Shown here piece after piece: positions 1 to 6,763 of a stretch of 27,135 nt of DNA. The stretch spans positions 1 to 27,135 of the forward strand of contig DASQHM010000130.1 in NCBI GenBank assembly GCA_035632095.1, read 5' to 3'. Origin of the DNA: DASQHM01 sp035632095. Its GTDB lineage: Bacteria; Pseudomonadota; Alphaproteobacteria; Ferrovibrionales; Ferrovibrionaceae. How positions within the stretch are numbered: position 1 is the stretch's first letter; every line of letters begins with the position of its first letter. Made by a program: the position numbers and the translations under genes. The notes under the pieces are model-generated. The model had not been told where the DNA came from. It saw only the letters and a program-made list of their open reading frames with translations, and did no database searches.

Positions 1-38
1 GCCCCGCGCTCAGTGCCAGGGAACAGAGGGGCCGGATC

Positions 39-176
39 ATGGCGTCAGGCGGGGGAACGGGCGGAATGGACATCTCCGCCAATCGTGAGACATGGGCCGG
101 ATTCGTGCGCATCGTCACGTGGGCCGCCGTCCTGATCATCGTTATTCTCATTCTCATGGCGATTTTCCTGGTCTGA
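39..176 (+). CDS. aa3-type cytochrome c oxidase subunit IV (COX4_pro_2-like)
   Basis: This 45-residue protein has a short polar N-terminus (Gly-rich, then DISANRETWAGF) followed by one hydrophobic helix at about residues 23-45 that runs to the C-terminus. That is the layout of the bacterial aa3 oxidase subunit IV family (PF07835), a single-helix accessory subunit of the terminal oxidase in the inner membrane. A purine-rich AGAGGGG lies just upstream of the ATG. The gene ends 55 bases before pntAA on the same strand, a neighbourhood often seen in alphaproteobacteria. An internal ATG at residue 10 is an alternative start. Length and topology fit well, but a peptide this small gives limited evidence. 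Confidence 0.75.
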   Translation: MASGGGTGGMDISANRETWAGFVRIVTWAAVLIIVILILMAIFLV

Positions 177-231
177 CCGGCGTGCAGTGCGCCAAGCATC
201 GGCGCGAACCGGCGCCGGAGAGGGCCAGTCG

Positions 232-1389
232 ATGAAGATTGCCATCCCAAAGGAGCGGCGGGCCGGCGAGAGGCGCGTCGCCGCCACCCCGGAAACCGTG
301 AAGAAGCTGATCGCGCTCGGCCAGAGTGTGATCGTGGAGGCGGGTGCCGGCGCCGGCGCCGACCTTCCCGACCGGCTGTTCCAGGACATGGGCGCCGAAA
401 TCGCCGCCGACGAGGCGAGCGCATTCGCCAAGGCCGACGTGGTGTTTAAGGTGCAGCGCCCGATCTCGGCTGCCGAGGGCGGACCCGACGAACTGGCGCT
501 GATGCGCCCCGGCACCAAGCTCATCGCCATGCTGGCGCCTTTGCAGAACCGCGACCAAGTCAAGGCCTACGCGGCGGCGAAGGTGGACGCCTTCGCCATG
601 GAGCTGATGCCGCGCATCAGCCGCGCCCAATCCATGGACGTGCTGTCCTCGCAATCGAATCTGGCGGGCTACAAGGCCGTGCTCGACGCGGCCGTCGAAT
701 TCGGCCGGGCCTTCCCGATGATGATGACCGCGGCCGGCACGGTCGCGCCGGCGCGCGTGTTCATCATGGGCGTGGGCGTCGCAGGGCTCCAGGCGATCGC
801 GACCGCGCGCCGCCTCGGCGCCATCGTCTCGGCGACCGACGTGCGTCCCGCGACCAAGGAGCAGGTCGAAAGCCTAGGCGCGTCCTTCGTCATGGTCGAG
901 GACGAGGAAAGCAAGCAGGCGCAAACCGCCGGCGGCTACGCCAAGGAGATGAGCGACGCCTACAAAGCGAAGCAGGCGGCGCTGATCGCGGAAACTATCA
1001 AGAAGCAGGACATCGTCATCACGACGGCGCTCATTCCCGGCCGCCCGGCGCCGACCTTGGTCACCGAGGACATGGTGAAGTCCATGAAGCCCGGCTCCGT
1101 GATCGTCGATCTGGCGGTCGAGGCCGGCGGCAACTGCAAGCTGGCGAAGCCGGGGCAAGTGGTGGAGGCGCATGGCGTCAAGATCGTCGGCCACACCAAC
1201 GTGCCGAGCCGCATCGCCGTCGATTCCTCGGCGCTCTATTCGCGGAACCTGCTCAATTTCGTGACGCCGCTCATCGACAAGGAGAGCAAGGCGTTCAAGA
1301 TCGATTGGGAAGACGAGATCATCAAGGGCATCGGCCTGACCCGCGATGGCGCCGTCGTGCATCCGTCGTTGCGGGAAGGGGGCGCCTAA
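232..1389 (+). CDS. pntAA: NAD(P) transhydrogenase subunit alpha, soluble dI domain (PntAA)
   Basis: This is the NAD(H)-binding soluble subunit of the proton-translocating transhydrogenase, which transfers hydride between NADH and NADP+ using the proton gradient. The product is 385 residues, about the length of PntAA in three-subunit enzymes such as that of Rhodospirillum rubrum (384). It begins MKIAIPKERRAGERRVA, the family's N-terminus. A central Rossmann stretch follows (MGVGVAGLQAIATARRLGA), then ATDVRP, and a second domain with ITTALIPGRPAPTL and DLAVEAGGNC. The ATG at 232 was chosen over a GTG at 187 because it gives the canonical N-terminus and has a GGAGAGG ribosome site 6-12 bases upstream. 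It forms an operon with pntAB, three bases downstream, and pntB. Confidence 0.96.
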   Translation: MKIAIPKERRAGERRVAATPETVKKLIALGQSVIVEAGAGAGADLPDRLFQDMGAEIAADEASAFAKADVVFKVQRPISAAEGGPDELALMRPGTKLIAMLAPLQNRDQVKAYAAAKVDAFAMELMPRISRAQSMDVLSSQSNLAGYKAVLDAAVEFGRAFPMMMTAAGTVAPARVFIMGVGVAGLQAIATARRLGAIVSATDVRPATKEQVESLGASFVMVEDEESKQAQTAGGYAKEMSDAYKAKQAALIAETIKKQDIVITTALIPGRPAPTLVTEDMVKSMKPGSVIVDLAVEAGGNCKLAKPGQVVEAHGVKIVGHTNVPSRIAVDSSALYSRNLLNFVTPLIDKESKAFKIDWEDEIIKGIGLTRDGAVVHPSLREGGA

Positions 1390-1392
1390 GCC

Positions 1393-1710
1393 ATGGAAGC
1401 CATTGCGGTCGATCCCTTCGTCTTTCGCCTTTCGATCTTCGTCCTCGCGGTGTTCGTCGGCTATTACGTGGTGTGGAGCGTGACGCCCGCGCTGCACACG
1501 CCGCTCATGTCGGTCACCAACGCGATTTCCTCGGTCATCATCGTCGGCGCGCTGATCGCGGCCGGCAGGGGGCTGGCCGGCGGCGCCGGCGCGAGCGGCG
1601 TCTCGGGCGGCTTCGGCCTGGTGGCCATGGTGCTGGCCGCGGTCAATATCTTCGGCGGTTTCGTCGTCACCCAGCGCATGCTCTCCATGTACAAGAAAAA
1701 GAAGAAGTAG
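1393..1710 (+). CDS. pntAB: NAD(P) transhydrogenase subunit alpha 2, membrane dIIa (PntAB)
   Basis: This 105-residue protein has three hydrophobic helices (roughly residues 10-30, 38-57 and 68-90) and a lysine-rich cytoplasmic tail (YKKKKK). It matches the small first membrane segment of transhydrogenase, which is a separate polypeptide in three-subunit enzymes. The HTPLMSVTNAISSVIIVGAL stretch in the first half is characteristic of the family. The subunit joins PntB to build the proton channel in the inner membrane. It starts three bases after pntAA and its stop overlaps the ribosome site of pntB (AGGAG at 1708-1712), so translation is probably coupled. Confidence 0.95.
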   Translation: MEAIAVDPFVFRLSIFVLAVFVGYYVVWSVTPALHTPLMSVTNAISSVIIVGALIAAGRGLAGGAGASGVSGGFGLVAMVLAAVNIFGGFVVTQRMLSMYKKKKK

Positions 1711-1721
1711 GAGCGCGCGCC

Positions 1722-3110
1722 ATGTCGGCAAATCTCGCGGCGCTGCTCTACCTCGTCTCGGCGGTCCTGTTCATCCTGGCGCTGCGCGGCCTTTCGAGCC
1801 CCGAAAGTTCGCGGCGCGGCAACATCATGGGCATGGTCGGCATGGCCATCGCCGTGGCCACCACGGTGTCGACGGTGTCGCCCGCAACCTACGCGTGGAT
1901 GCTGATCGCGCTGATCGTCGGCGGCGGCATCGGCACCACCACGGCGCTTCGCATCAAGATGACCGCCATGCCGCAGCTCGTCGCGGCGTTCCACAGCCTG
2001 GTCGGCTTGGCCGCGGTGCTGGTCGCGGCGGCGGCCTTCTACAATCCGGGCGCCTACGGAATCGCCGACGCGGCCGGGCAAATCCACGTGGGCAGCCGGG
2101 TCGAAATGTCGCTCGGCGTCGTCATCGGCGCCATCACCTTCTCCGGCTCGATCGTCGCCTTCGCCAAATTGCAGGCGCTGGTTTCCGGCAACCCTGTCGT
2201 GTTCAAGGGGCAGCATCTGCTGAACCTGCTGATCGGCCTGGTGATACTCGGGCTGCTGATCTATTTCTGCATGAGCCAGTCGGTCGAGGCGTTCTGGCTC
2301 ATGACCGGGCTCGCGTTCCTGATCGGCTTCCTCATCATCATTCCGATCGGCGGCGCCGACATGCCGGTGGTCGTGTCCATGCTGAACAGCTACTCGGGCT
2401 GGGCGGCGGCGGGCATCGGCTTCACGCTGGAAAACTCAGCGCTTATCGTCACCGGCGCGCTGGTCGGCTCGTCGGGCGCGATCCTGAGCTACATCATGTG
2501 CCGCGCCATGAACCGCTCGTTCTTCAGCGTGATCCTGGGCGGCTTCGGCGGCGACACGTCGGTTTCCGCCGCCAAGGGGCCGGACCGTCCCGTGAAGGCG
2601 GGCTCGGCCGACGACGCCGCCTTCATCTTGAAGAACGCCGGCTCGGTCGTCATCGTGCCGGGTTACGGCATGGCGGTGGCCCAGGCGCAGCACATCCTCC
2701 GCGAGATGGCCGACAAGCTGAAGAAAGAGGGCGTGAAGGTCTCCTACGCCATTCATCCGGTGGCGGGCCGCATGCCGGGCCACATGAACGTGCTGCTGGC
2801 GGAAGCGAACGTGCCTTACGACGAAGTGTTCGAACTCGAGCAGATCAATTCGGAGTTTCCGCAATCGGACGTCGCCTTCGTCATCGGCGCCAACGACGTG
2901 ACCAACCCGGCCGCGCGCGACGATGCGAAGAGCCCGATCTACGGCATGCCGATCCTCGACGTGGACAAGGCGAAGACCGTGCTGTTCGTGAAGCGCTCGC
3001 TCGCCTCCGGCTACGCCGGCATCGACAACACGCTCTTCTACAAGGACAACACCATGATGTTGTTCGGCGACGCCAAGAAGATGGTCGAGGACATCGTCAA
3101 GGCGCTTTAG
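1722..3110 (+). CDS. pntB: NAD(P) transhydrogenase subunit beta (PntB)
   Basis: This is the 462-residue beta subunit carrying most of the membrane channel and the NADP(H)-binding dIII domain. The first ~260 residues are a series of hydrophobic helices. The C-terminal third is soluble and holds the dIII signatures VIVPGYGMAVAQAQ, HPVAGRMPGHMNVLLAEA, VIGANDVTNPAA and KRSLASGYAGIDN. The ATG at 1722 was chosen because it has AGGAG about ten bases upstream and yields the family N-terminus; the frame stays open further upstream but without family similarity. It is the last gene of the pnt operon, followed by a palindromic repeat and a terminator. Confidence 0.96.
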   Translation: MSANLAALLYLVSAVLFILALRGLSSPESSRRGNIMGMVGMAIAVATTVSTVSPATYAWMLIALIVGGGIGTTTALRIKMTAMPQLVAAFHSLVGLAAVLVAAAAFYNPGAYGIADAAGQIHVGSRVEMSLGVVIGAITFSGSIVAFAKLQALVSGNPVVFKGQHLLNLLIGLVILGLLIYFCMSQSVEAFWLMTGLAFLIGFLIIIPIGGADMPVVVSMLNSYSGWAAAGIGFTLENSALIVTGALVGSSGAILSYIMCRAMNRSFFSVILGGFGGDTSVSAAKGPDRPVKAGSADDAAFILKNAGSVVIVPGYGMAVAQAQHILREMADKLKKEGVKVSYAIHPVAGRMPGHMNVLLAEANVPYDEVFELEQINSEFPQSDVAFVIGANDVTNPAARDDAKSPIYGMPILDVDKAKTVLFVKRSLASGYAGIDNTLFYKDNTMMLFGDAKKMVEDIVKAL

Positions 3111-3117
3111 GGCGTGG

Positions 3118-3179
3118 CCTCACCCTTCGACAAGCTCAGGGTGAGGCATTCCTCATGCTGAGCCTGTCGAAGCATGAGG
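3118..3179. repeat. REP-like palindromic doublet, copy 1
   Basis: Two 29-base imperfect palindromes lie in inverted orientation, four bases apart. Unit A (3118-3146) has 9-bp arms CCTCACCCT/AGGGTGAGG and an 11-base centre TCGACAAGCTC. Unit B (3151-3179) has arms CCTCATGCT/AGCATGAGG and centre GAGCCTGTCGA, nearly the reverse complement of A's centre. The arms differ between units but each stays self-complementary, so base pairing has been conserved. A second copy is at 11212-11278. This is the common bacterial REP/BIME layout. It lies between convergent pntB and rpsU, where such elements often act as 3' mRNA structures. Confidence 0.85.
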
Positions 3180-3192
3180 GTTCCAAAATGCG

Positions 3193-3224
3193 AAAGGCCG
3201 CGTGTCAACGCGGCCTTTTGATTT
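3193..3224 (+). terminator. Intrinsic terminator after pntB (possibly bidirectional)
   Basis: A 10-bp perfect stem, AAAGGCCGCG/CGCGGCCTTT, closes a six-base loop and runs into TTTTGATTTT on the plus strand. It lies directly after the REP doublet and before the rpsU stop on the opposite strand. The T-richness is better on the plus side, so it mainly ends the pnt operon. The minus-strand reading has a shorter T tract and may also serve rpsU. Confidence 0.75.
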
Positions 3225-3247
3225 TGCAGCGGCGGCAGCGAAGGGGT

Positions 3248-3454
3248 CTAGGCCAATCCCTCGCGCTGGGCGCGCTTGCGGGCCAGTTTCCGCGCCCGGC
3301 GCACCGCCTCGGCCTTTTCTCGCGCGCGCTTCTCGGAGGGCTTCTCGTAGAAGTTCCGGAGCTTCATCTCGCGGAACACGCCTTCGCGCTGCATCTTCTT
3401 TTTCAGCGCGCGAAGCGCCTGATCCACGTTGTTGTCGCGAACGAGTACCTGCAC
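3248..3454 (-). CDS. rpsU: 30S ribosomal protein bS21
   Basis: This 68-residue highly basic protein starts MQVLVRDNNVDQALRALKKK and continues with EKPSEKRAREKAEAVRRARK, the alphaproteobacterial bS21 sequence. bS21 is a late-assembling small-subunit protein near the anti-Shine-Dalgarno region of 16S rRNA that helps initiation. The start codon is GTG at 3454; no ATG fits, and the N-terminus is canonical. GAGGAG (minus strand, 3471-3466) is the ribosome site, at the long spacing of 11 bases. The gene is divergent from def-COQ9, a common arrangement in alphaproteobacteria. Confidence 0.96.
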   Translation of the reverse strand: MQVLVRDNNVDQALRALKKKMQREGVFREMKLRNFYEKPSEKRAREKAEAVRRARKLARKRAQREGLA

Positions 3455-3477
3455 CTGGCCGAAGTCTCCTCGAATGC

Positions 3478-3537
3478 CGCGGGGCCTACCCCCGCGTCAG
3501 GGTGCGGCTAGATAGCACACGCCCGAGTGTTTGTGAA
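3478..3537 (-). promoter_or_regulatory. rpsU promoter and 5' leader hairpin
   Basis: On the minus strand a -35 TTCACA (3537-3532) is 17 bases from a -10 TATCTA (3514-3509) preceded by TGC, an extended -10. The start point would be near 3502, giving a leader of about 48 bases. That leader begins almost at once with a hairpin at 3496-3478, 7-bp arms CGCGGGG/CCCCGCG with a five-base loop. The -35 lies in one copy of an exact 16-bp tandem duplication (3524-3539 and 3540-3555), so a second identical -35 lies 16 bases further upstream. The sites were read by eye only. Confidence 0.45.
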
Positions 3538-3637
3538 GGCGAGTGTTTGTGAAGGGCCCGGCCGCACGGGCAAAAATGGCCCCGGCACCGTCGCCTGCCG
3601 CTTTGACCCGGACCTTGGCTCCCCCCATATTAACGCC

Positions 3638-4186
3638 ATGGCAATACTCAAGATCGCCCGCATGGGCCATCCGGTGCTGTCCCGCCGGGCCGACCCGGTG
3701 AAGGACCCGACCACGCCGGAGATCGCCCGGCTGGTCAAGGACATGATCGAAACCATGGCGGATGCGCCGGGCATCGGCCTGGCGGCGCCGCAGGTGCATG
3801 TGCCGCTGCGCGTCGTCATATTCCAGGTGCCGGCGGAACGAACCGAGCCCGGCGAAGCGGCGGTGGATTTGACGGTTCTGGTCAATCCGGAGATCGAATC
3901 GCTGACCGAAGAAATGGCGCTCGGCTGGGAGGGATGCCTGTCCGTGCCGGGGCTTCGCGGCGTGGTGCCGCGCTTCACCCACATCCGCTATTCGGGGGTC
4001 GGGCTCGACGGCAAGCTGGTGCAGCGCGAAGCCCGCGACATGCACGCCCGCGTGGTGCAGCACGAATGCGACCATCTGGACGGCGTGCTCTACCCGCAAC
4101 GCATGACGGATCTGTCGCGCCTGGTGTTCGAGAGCGAGCTAAAGCACATGATCGTGGACGATGACGTCGTCGAGGATTTCGAATGA
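3638..4186 (+). CDS. def: Peptide deformylase
   Basis: This is a metal-dependent amidase that removes the formyl group from the N-terminal methionine of new proteins in the cytoplasm. The 182-residue product has all three family motifs: GIGLAAPQ (45-52), EGCLS (98-102) and HECDH (142-146), which supply the Cys and two His metal ligands and the catalytic Glu. The ATG at 3638 was chosen because MAILKIARMGHPVL is the family N-terminus; longer starts add an unrelated basic stretch. Its TGA overlaps the COQ9 ATG by four bases. The frame stays open beyond the last motif for about 35 residues with an acidic end. Another def copy elsewhere in the genome is possible. Confidence 0.95.
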   Translation: MAILKIARMGHPVLSRRADPVKDPTTPEIARLVKDMIETMADAPGIGLAAPQVHVPLRVVIFQVPAERTEPGEAAVDLTVLVNPEIESLTEEMALGWEGCLSVPGLRGVVPRFTHIRYSGVGLDGKLVQREARDMHARVVQHECDHLDGVLYPQRMTDLSRLVFESELKHMIVDDDVVEDFE

Positions 4187-4821
4187 GCAAGGCGCACCTT
4201 GAGGCCGAGAAGCGTGCGATCCTCCGCACCGCCTTGGCGCACGTGCCCTTCGACGGCTGGACCGCGCGCACGTTGGAGTTGGCGGTGTCCGACGCCGGCT
4301 TCGAACCCTCCTTAGGGCTGCGTGCGTTTCCCGGCGGCGCCGTGGAGCTTCTGTCGTTCTTCATCGCCGAAGCGGACCGGCAAATGCTGGAAGCGCTGGA
4401 GCAGCGCGATCTGAAGCGGCTCAAGATCCGCGAGCGGATCGCGCTCGCCATCCGGCTGCGCCTCGAGGCCGAAGCGCCGCACAAGGAGGCGGTGCGCCGC
4501 GCGCTGGCGTTGCTGGCCTTGCCGCAAAACGCGCCGCTCGCGCTGAAGAGCCTCTACCGCACCGTCGATTCGATCTGGTACGCCGTCGGCGACACGGCCA
4601 CCGACTTCAGCTTCTACAGCAAGCGCATGCTGCTCGCCGGCGTCTACAGCGCGACCGTGGTCTATTGGCTGGACGACAAGTCCGAAGGTCACGCGCGCAC
4701 CTGGACCTTCCTCGACCGCCGCATCGAGGATGTGATGCGCATTCAGAAGCTGCGCGGGCGCTTGGGCGAAATCGCCGCGCGTTTGCCCGATCCCATGCAG
4801 TTTTTCCGGCGGCGCGCATGA
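4183..4821 (+). CDS. coq9: COQ9 family protein (ubiquinone biosynthesis)
   Basis: This 212-residue protein has no transmembrane segment. It shows the COQ9 signature in its second half: SIWYAVGDTATDFSFYSKRMLLAGVYSATVVYWLDD, followed by TWTFLDRRIEDVMRI. COQ9 has a TetR-like fold that binds lipid and, in mitochondria, presents ubiquinone precursors to the hydroxylase COQ7. The bacterial role is inferred from that. Location next to rpsU is a recurrent alphaproteobacterial arrangement. Start and stop both overlap the neighbouring genes by ATGA, implying translational coupling with def and the dioxygenase-like gene. No RBS independent of the def coding sequence is needed. Confidence 0.93.
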   Translation: MSKAHLEAEKRAILRTALAHVPFDGWTARTLELAVSDAGFEPSLGLRAFPGGAVELLSFFIAEADRQMLEALEQRDLKRLKIRERIALAIRLRLEAEAPHKEAVRRALALLALPQNAPLALKSLYRTVDSIWYAVGDTATDFSFYSKRMLLAGVYSATVVYWLDDKSEGHARTWTFLDRRIEDVMRIQKLRGRLGEIAARLPDPMQFFRRRA

Positions 4822-5210
4822 AACCCGGCGCGGCCGAACCGCTCGATCCGGCCCTCATCGAGGGCTACCACGCCCATATCTATTACGACCCGAAGGCGAC
4901 GCGTGCCGATGCGGAAGCGATCCGCGCGGAAATCGCCGCGGCCGGGTTCGAGGCGCGGCTCGGCAATTGGCACGACGAGCTGGTCGGCCCGCATTTGCGG
5001 GCCATGTATCAGGTGGCGTTTCCGGTGCCGGAATTTCCTCGGCTGGTGCCGTGGCTGGCGCTGAACCGGCGCGGGTTGTCTGTCCTGGTGCACCCGCTCA
5101 CGGGCGACGACTACGCCGATCATGCGATCTTCGCCATGTGGCTCGGCGCGGCGCTGCCGCTCAAGCTCGACTTCCTCAGCCGCGGCCGGTTTTCCGGGAC
5201 CGTGGCCTAG
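4818..5210 (+). CDS. DOPA 4,5-dioxygenase family protein
   Basis: This 130-residue protein matches the small DOPA_dioxygen family (PF08883). YHAHIYYDP near the N-terminus carries the first histidine pair, and VLVHPLTGDDYADH near residues 90-103 carries the later histidines. Family members resemble fungal extradiol ring-cleaving DOPA dioxygenases, but bacterial substrates are mostly unknown. The gene overlaps the COQ9 stop by ATGA. Being third in a deformylase-COQ9 unit, it may act on an aromatic compound; this is speculation from context. No membrane segment or signal peptide is visible. Confidence 0.85.
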   Translation: MKPGAAEPLDPALIEGYHAHIYYDPKATRADAEAIRAEIAAAGFEARLGNWHDELVGPHLRAMYQVAFPVPEFPRLVPWLALNRRGLSVLVHPLTGDDYADHAIFAMWLGAALPLKLDFLSRGRFSGTVA

Positions 5211-5220
5211 GTCTTCCGCC

Positions 5221-5796
5221 GTGCTTGAAGCTCTAGGCATTGCCGCTCTGATCGCTGCGGCGCTGTTCGGCGCATGGTGGGCGAAGCGTGCCGTGCGGCT
5301 TGGCCCGAAGGCGCAGCAGCAGGTGCGGAACGGCGCCTGGAGCACCAGCATGCTCGCCGGCAGCACCGCTGCCGACGCCCTGACCCGCGCGAAGGTCGCA
5401 ATCTACGGCATCCTGGCGCTCGATCCGAAGGAGGCGATCTACTACGTCGCCGGCACCGACGACGATGGCCTGCCGCTTTCCGCCGACCTGGAGTACGAGG
5501 TGCGGGGCGGGCCGCTGCCCGGACGTTGGTGGAGCGTGACGGCCTACGACAAGGACAACTTCCTGATCCCGAACGAAGGCCATCGCTACGCCTACAGTTC
5601 GCAAAGCATCGCCTACGAGCCCGACGGCGGGTTCGTCATCCGGCTGGGAAACCGGCCGCGCAACGGCAATTGGCTGCCGACGGGCGAGGGGCACTTTCGC
5701 CTTACGCTGCGCCTCTACAATGCGCCCGAGTCCGTGCGCAACGATCGCACCAGCATCGCCCTGCCCCGCATCGTGAGCGTCGCGGCGAAGGCATGA
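5221..5796 (+). CDS. DUF1214 domain membrane-anchored protein
   Basis: The GTG at 5221 gives a 191-residue protein with an N-terminal hydrophobic helix (about residues 3-20) and a soluble domain. Visible motifs include WWSVTAYDKDNFLIPNEGHRYAYSSQSI and NWLPTGEGHFRLTLRLYNAPE, which fit DUF1214 (PF06742). Most longer family proteins carry a DUF1254 domain before DUF1214; here the two are separate adjacent genes. The next gene overlaps by ATGA. No function is known. The GTG was preferred because upstream in-frame starts run into the dioxygenase-like gene. The ribosome site is weak. Confidence 0.8.
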   Translation: MLEALGIAALIAAALFGAWWAKRAVRLGPKAQQQVRNGAWSTSMLAGSTAADALTRAKVAIYGILALDPKEAIYYVAGTDDDGLPLSADLEYEVRGGPLPGRWWSVTAYDKDNFLIPNEGHRYAYSSQSIAYEPDGGFVIRLGNRPRNGNWLPTGEGHFRLTLRLYNAPESVRNDRTSIALPRIVSVAAKA

Positions 5797-6329
5797 CCGT
5801 CCTGATCGTCTGCCTCATTGCATCGCCCCTTGCCGCATGGGCCGCCTACATGGTGATCCTGCGACGCATTCCGACGGCGGCCATGCGCCGCGCCATGACC
5901 GCCATCGCGGATCGCACCGGCGGGCGCAACGTCTTGGCGCATGGGCGCCGGCCGACCGCAAAGGCACGGCAAATCGTCATGCCGGCGCCGGACCTGATCT
6001 ACAGCTCCTGCGTCTTCGATCTGAGCGGCGGCCCGCTCAGGTTCCGCGGACCCGTGGCGGAGAACTATTGGTCGCTGTCGGCCTATGCCGACAACACCGA
6101 CAACTTTTTCGTGGTCAATGACCTGGATCTGGGCAAGGGCGAATTCGATGTGGTACTCATACCGCCCGGCGGCACCACGGTCGGCATCGCGGCCGATCGG
6201 GTGGTCGAGGCGCCGTCGCTTACCGGCGTGGTGCTGATCCGCATCTTCATCGGCGACGGCTCCGGGCTCGACCGCATCCGCAAGATGCAGGAGGCGAGCC
6301 TCTGCGAGCCTGTACCCGCCCGGGTTTGA
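5793..6329 (+). CDS. DUF1254 domain small membrane protein
   Basis: This 178-residue protein has an N-terminal hydrophobic helix (about 2-23) and a domain containing APDLIYSSCVFDLSGGPL, RFRGPVAENYWSLSAYADNTDNFFVVND and VLIPPGG, which fits DUF1254 (PF06863). It overlaps the DUF1214 gene by four bases, so the two are probably made together and may associate in or at the inner membrane. Gene order is reversed compared with the usual fused DUF1254-DUF1214 protein. Function is unknown. It ends the five-gene unit that starts with def. Confidence 0.78.
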   Translation: MTVLIVCLIASPLAAWAAYMVILRRIPTAAMRRAMTAIADRTGGRNVLAHGRRPTAKARQIVMPAPDLIYSSCVFDLSGGPLRFRGPVAENYWSLSAYADNTDNFFVVNDLDLGKGEFDVVLIPPGGTTVGIAADRVVEAPSLTGVVLIRIFIGDGSGLDRIRKMQEASLCEPVPARV

Positions 6330-6415
6330 CTATCGCTGCTTGACCATCGATCCGCCTTAATTCGCCGCCACGTTTTCGCGTAACCTTTAGGAATGCAACA
6401 GGAAGGAGAGCAACC

Positions 6416-6703
6416 ATGCGCAGCGTGTTCGTGATCGCGGCCGTCATGATGCTGGCTACGGGCGGCGCCCTCGCACAGCAGAAGGCCATGGATCAAAAGA
6501 CGATGGATCATTCGCAGATGCAAATGGACCACGGCAAGATGAGCGGCGGCAAGATGAGCGGCATGAAGAAATCCGCCAAGCCGATGATGAAGCAGGAGAA
6601 GGCCGAAGCCGGCACCACAGCCTGCCCGGGCATGAAGGCGGATAGCCAAGAAGCCGCCGATTGTCTGATGCAGCACGAGCTCGGCGACCTGACCAAGAAA
6701 TAA
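6416..6703 (+). CDS. Secreted Met/His-rich small protein
   Basis: This 95-residue protein has a clear Sec signal peptide: MRS, a hydrophobic core FVIAAVMMLATGG, then ALA before QQ, giving cleavage near residue 21. The mature part is rich in Met, His and Lys (MDHSQMQMDHGKM, GKMSGM, KPMMK) and carries two cysteines near the end. Such Met/His clusters are typical of periplasmic copper- or silver-binding peptides, but no named family is recognised, so metal binding is inference. A good ribosome site (GGAAGGAGAG) precedes the ATG. It is 86 bases downstream of the DUF1254 gene and may have its own promoter. Confidence 0.72.
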   Translation: MRSVFVIAAVMMLATGGALAQQKAMDQKTMDHSQMQMDHGKMSGGKMSGMKKSAKPMMKQEKAEAGTTACPGMKADSQEAADCLMQHELGDLTKK

Positions 6704-6730
6704 GCCGGGCCGGAGCGGGATCGCGGCCGT

Positions 6731-6763
6731 GACGTCGCGCGGTCAGACGTCGGGCGCGACGTC
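6731..6763. terminator. Perfect 10-bp hairpin across the purK stop
   Basis: GACGTCGCGC (6731-6740) and GCGCGACGTC (6754-6763) form a perfect 10-bp stem with a 13-base loop that contains the purK stop codon. It lies between the convergent Met/His-rich gene and purK. There is no T run on either side, so it is either a Rho-independent-like structure without the U tract or an mRNA 3' protective hairpin. Confidence 0.4.

Noticed and set aside
187..231. GTG at 187 as start of pntAA
   Set aside because: It adds 15 residues with no similarity to the family; ATG at 232 gives the conserved N-terminus and has a ribosome site.
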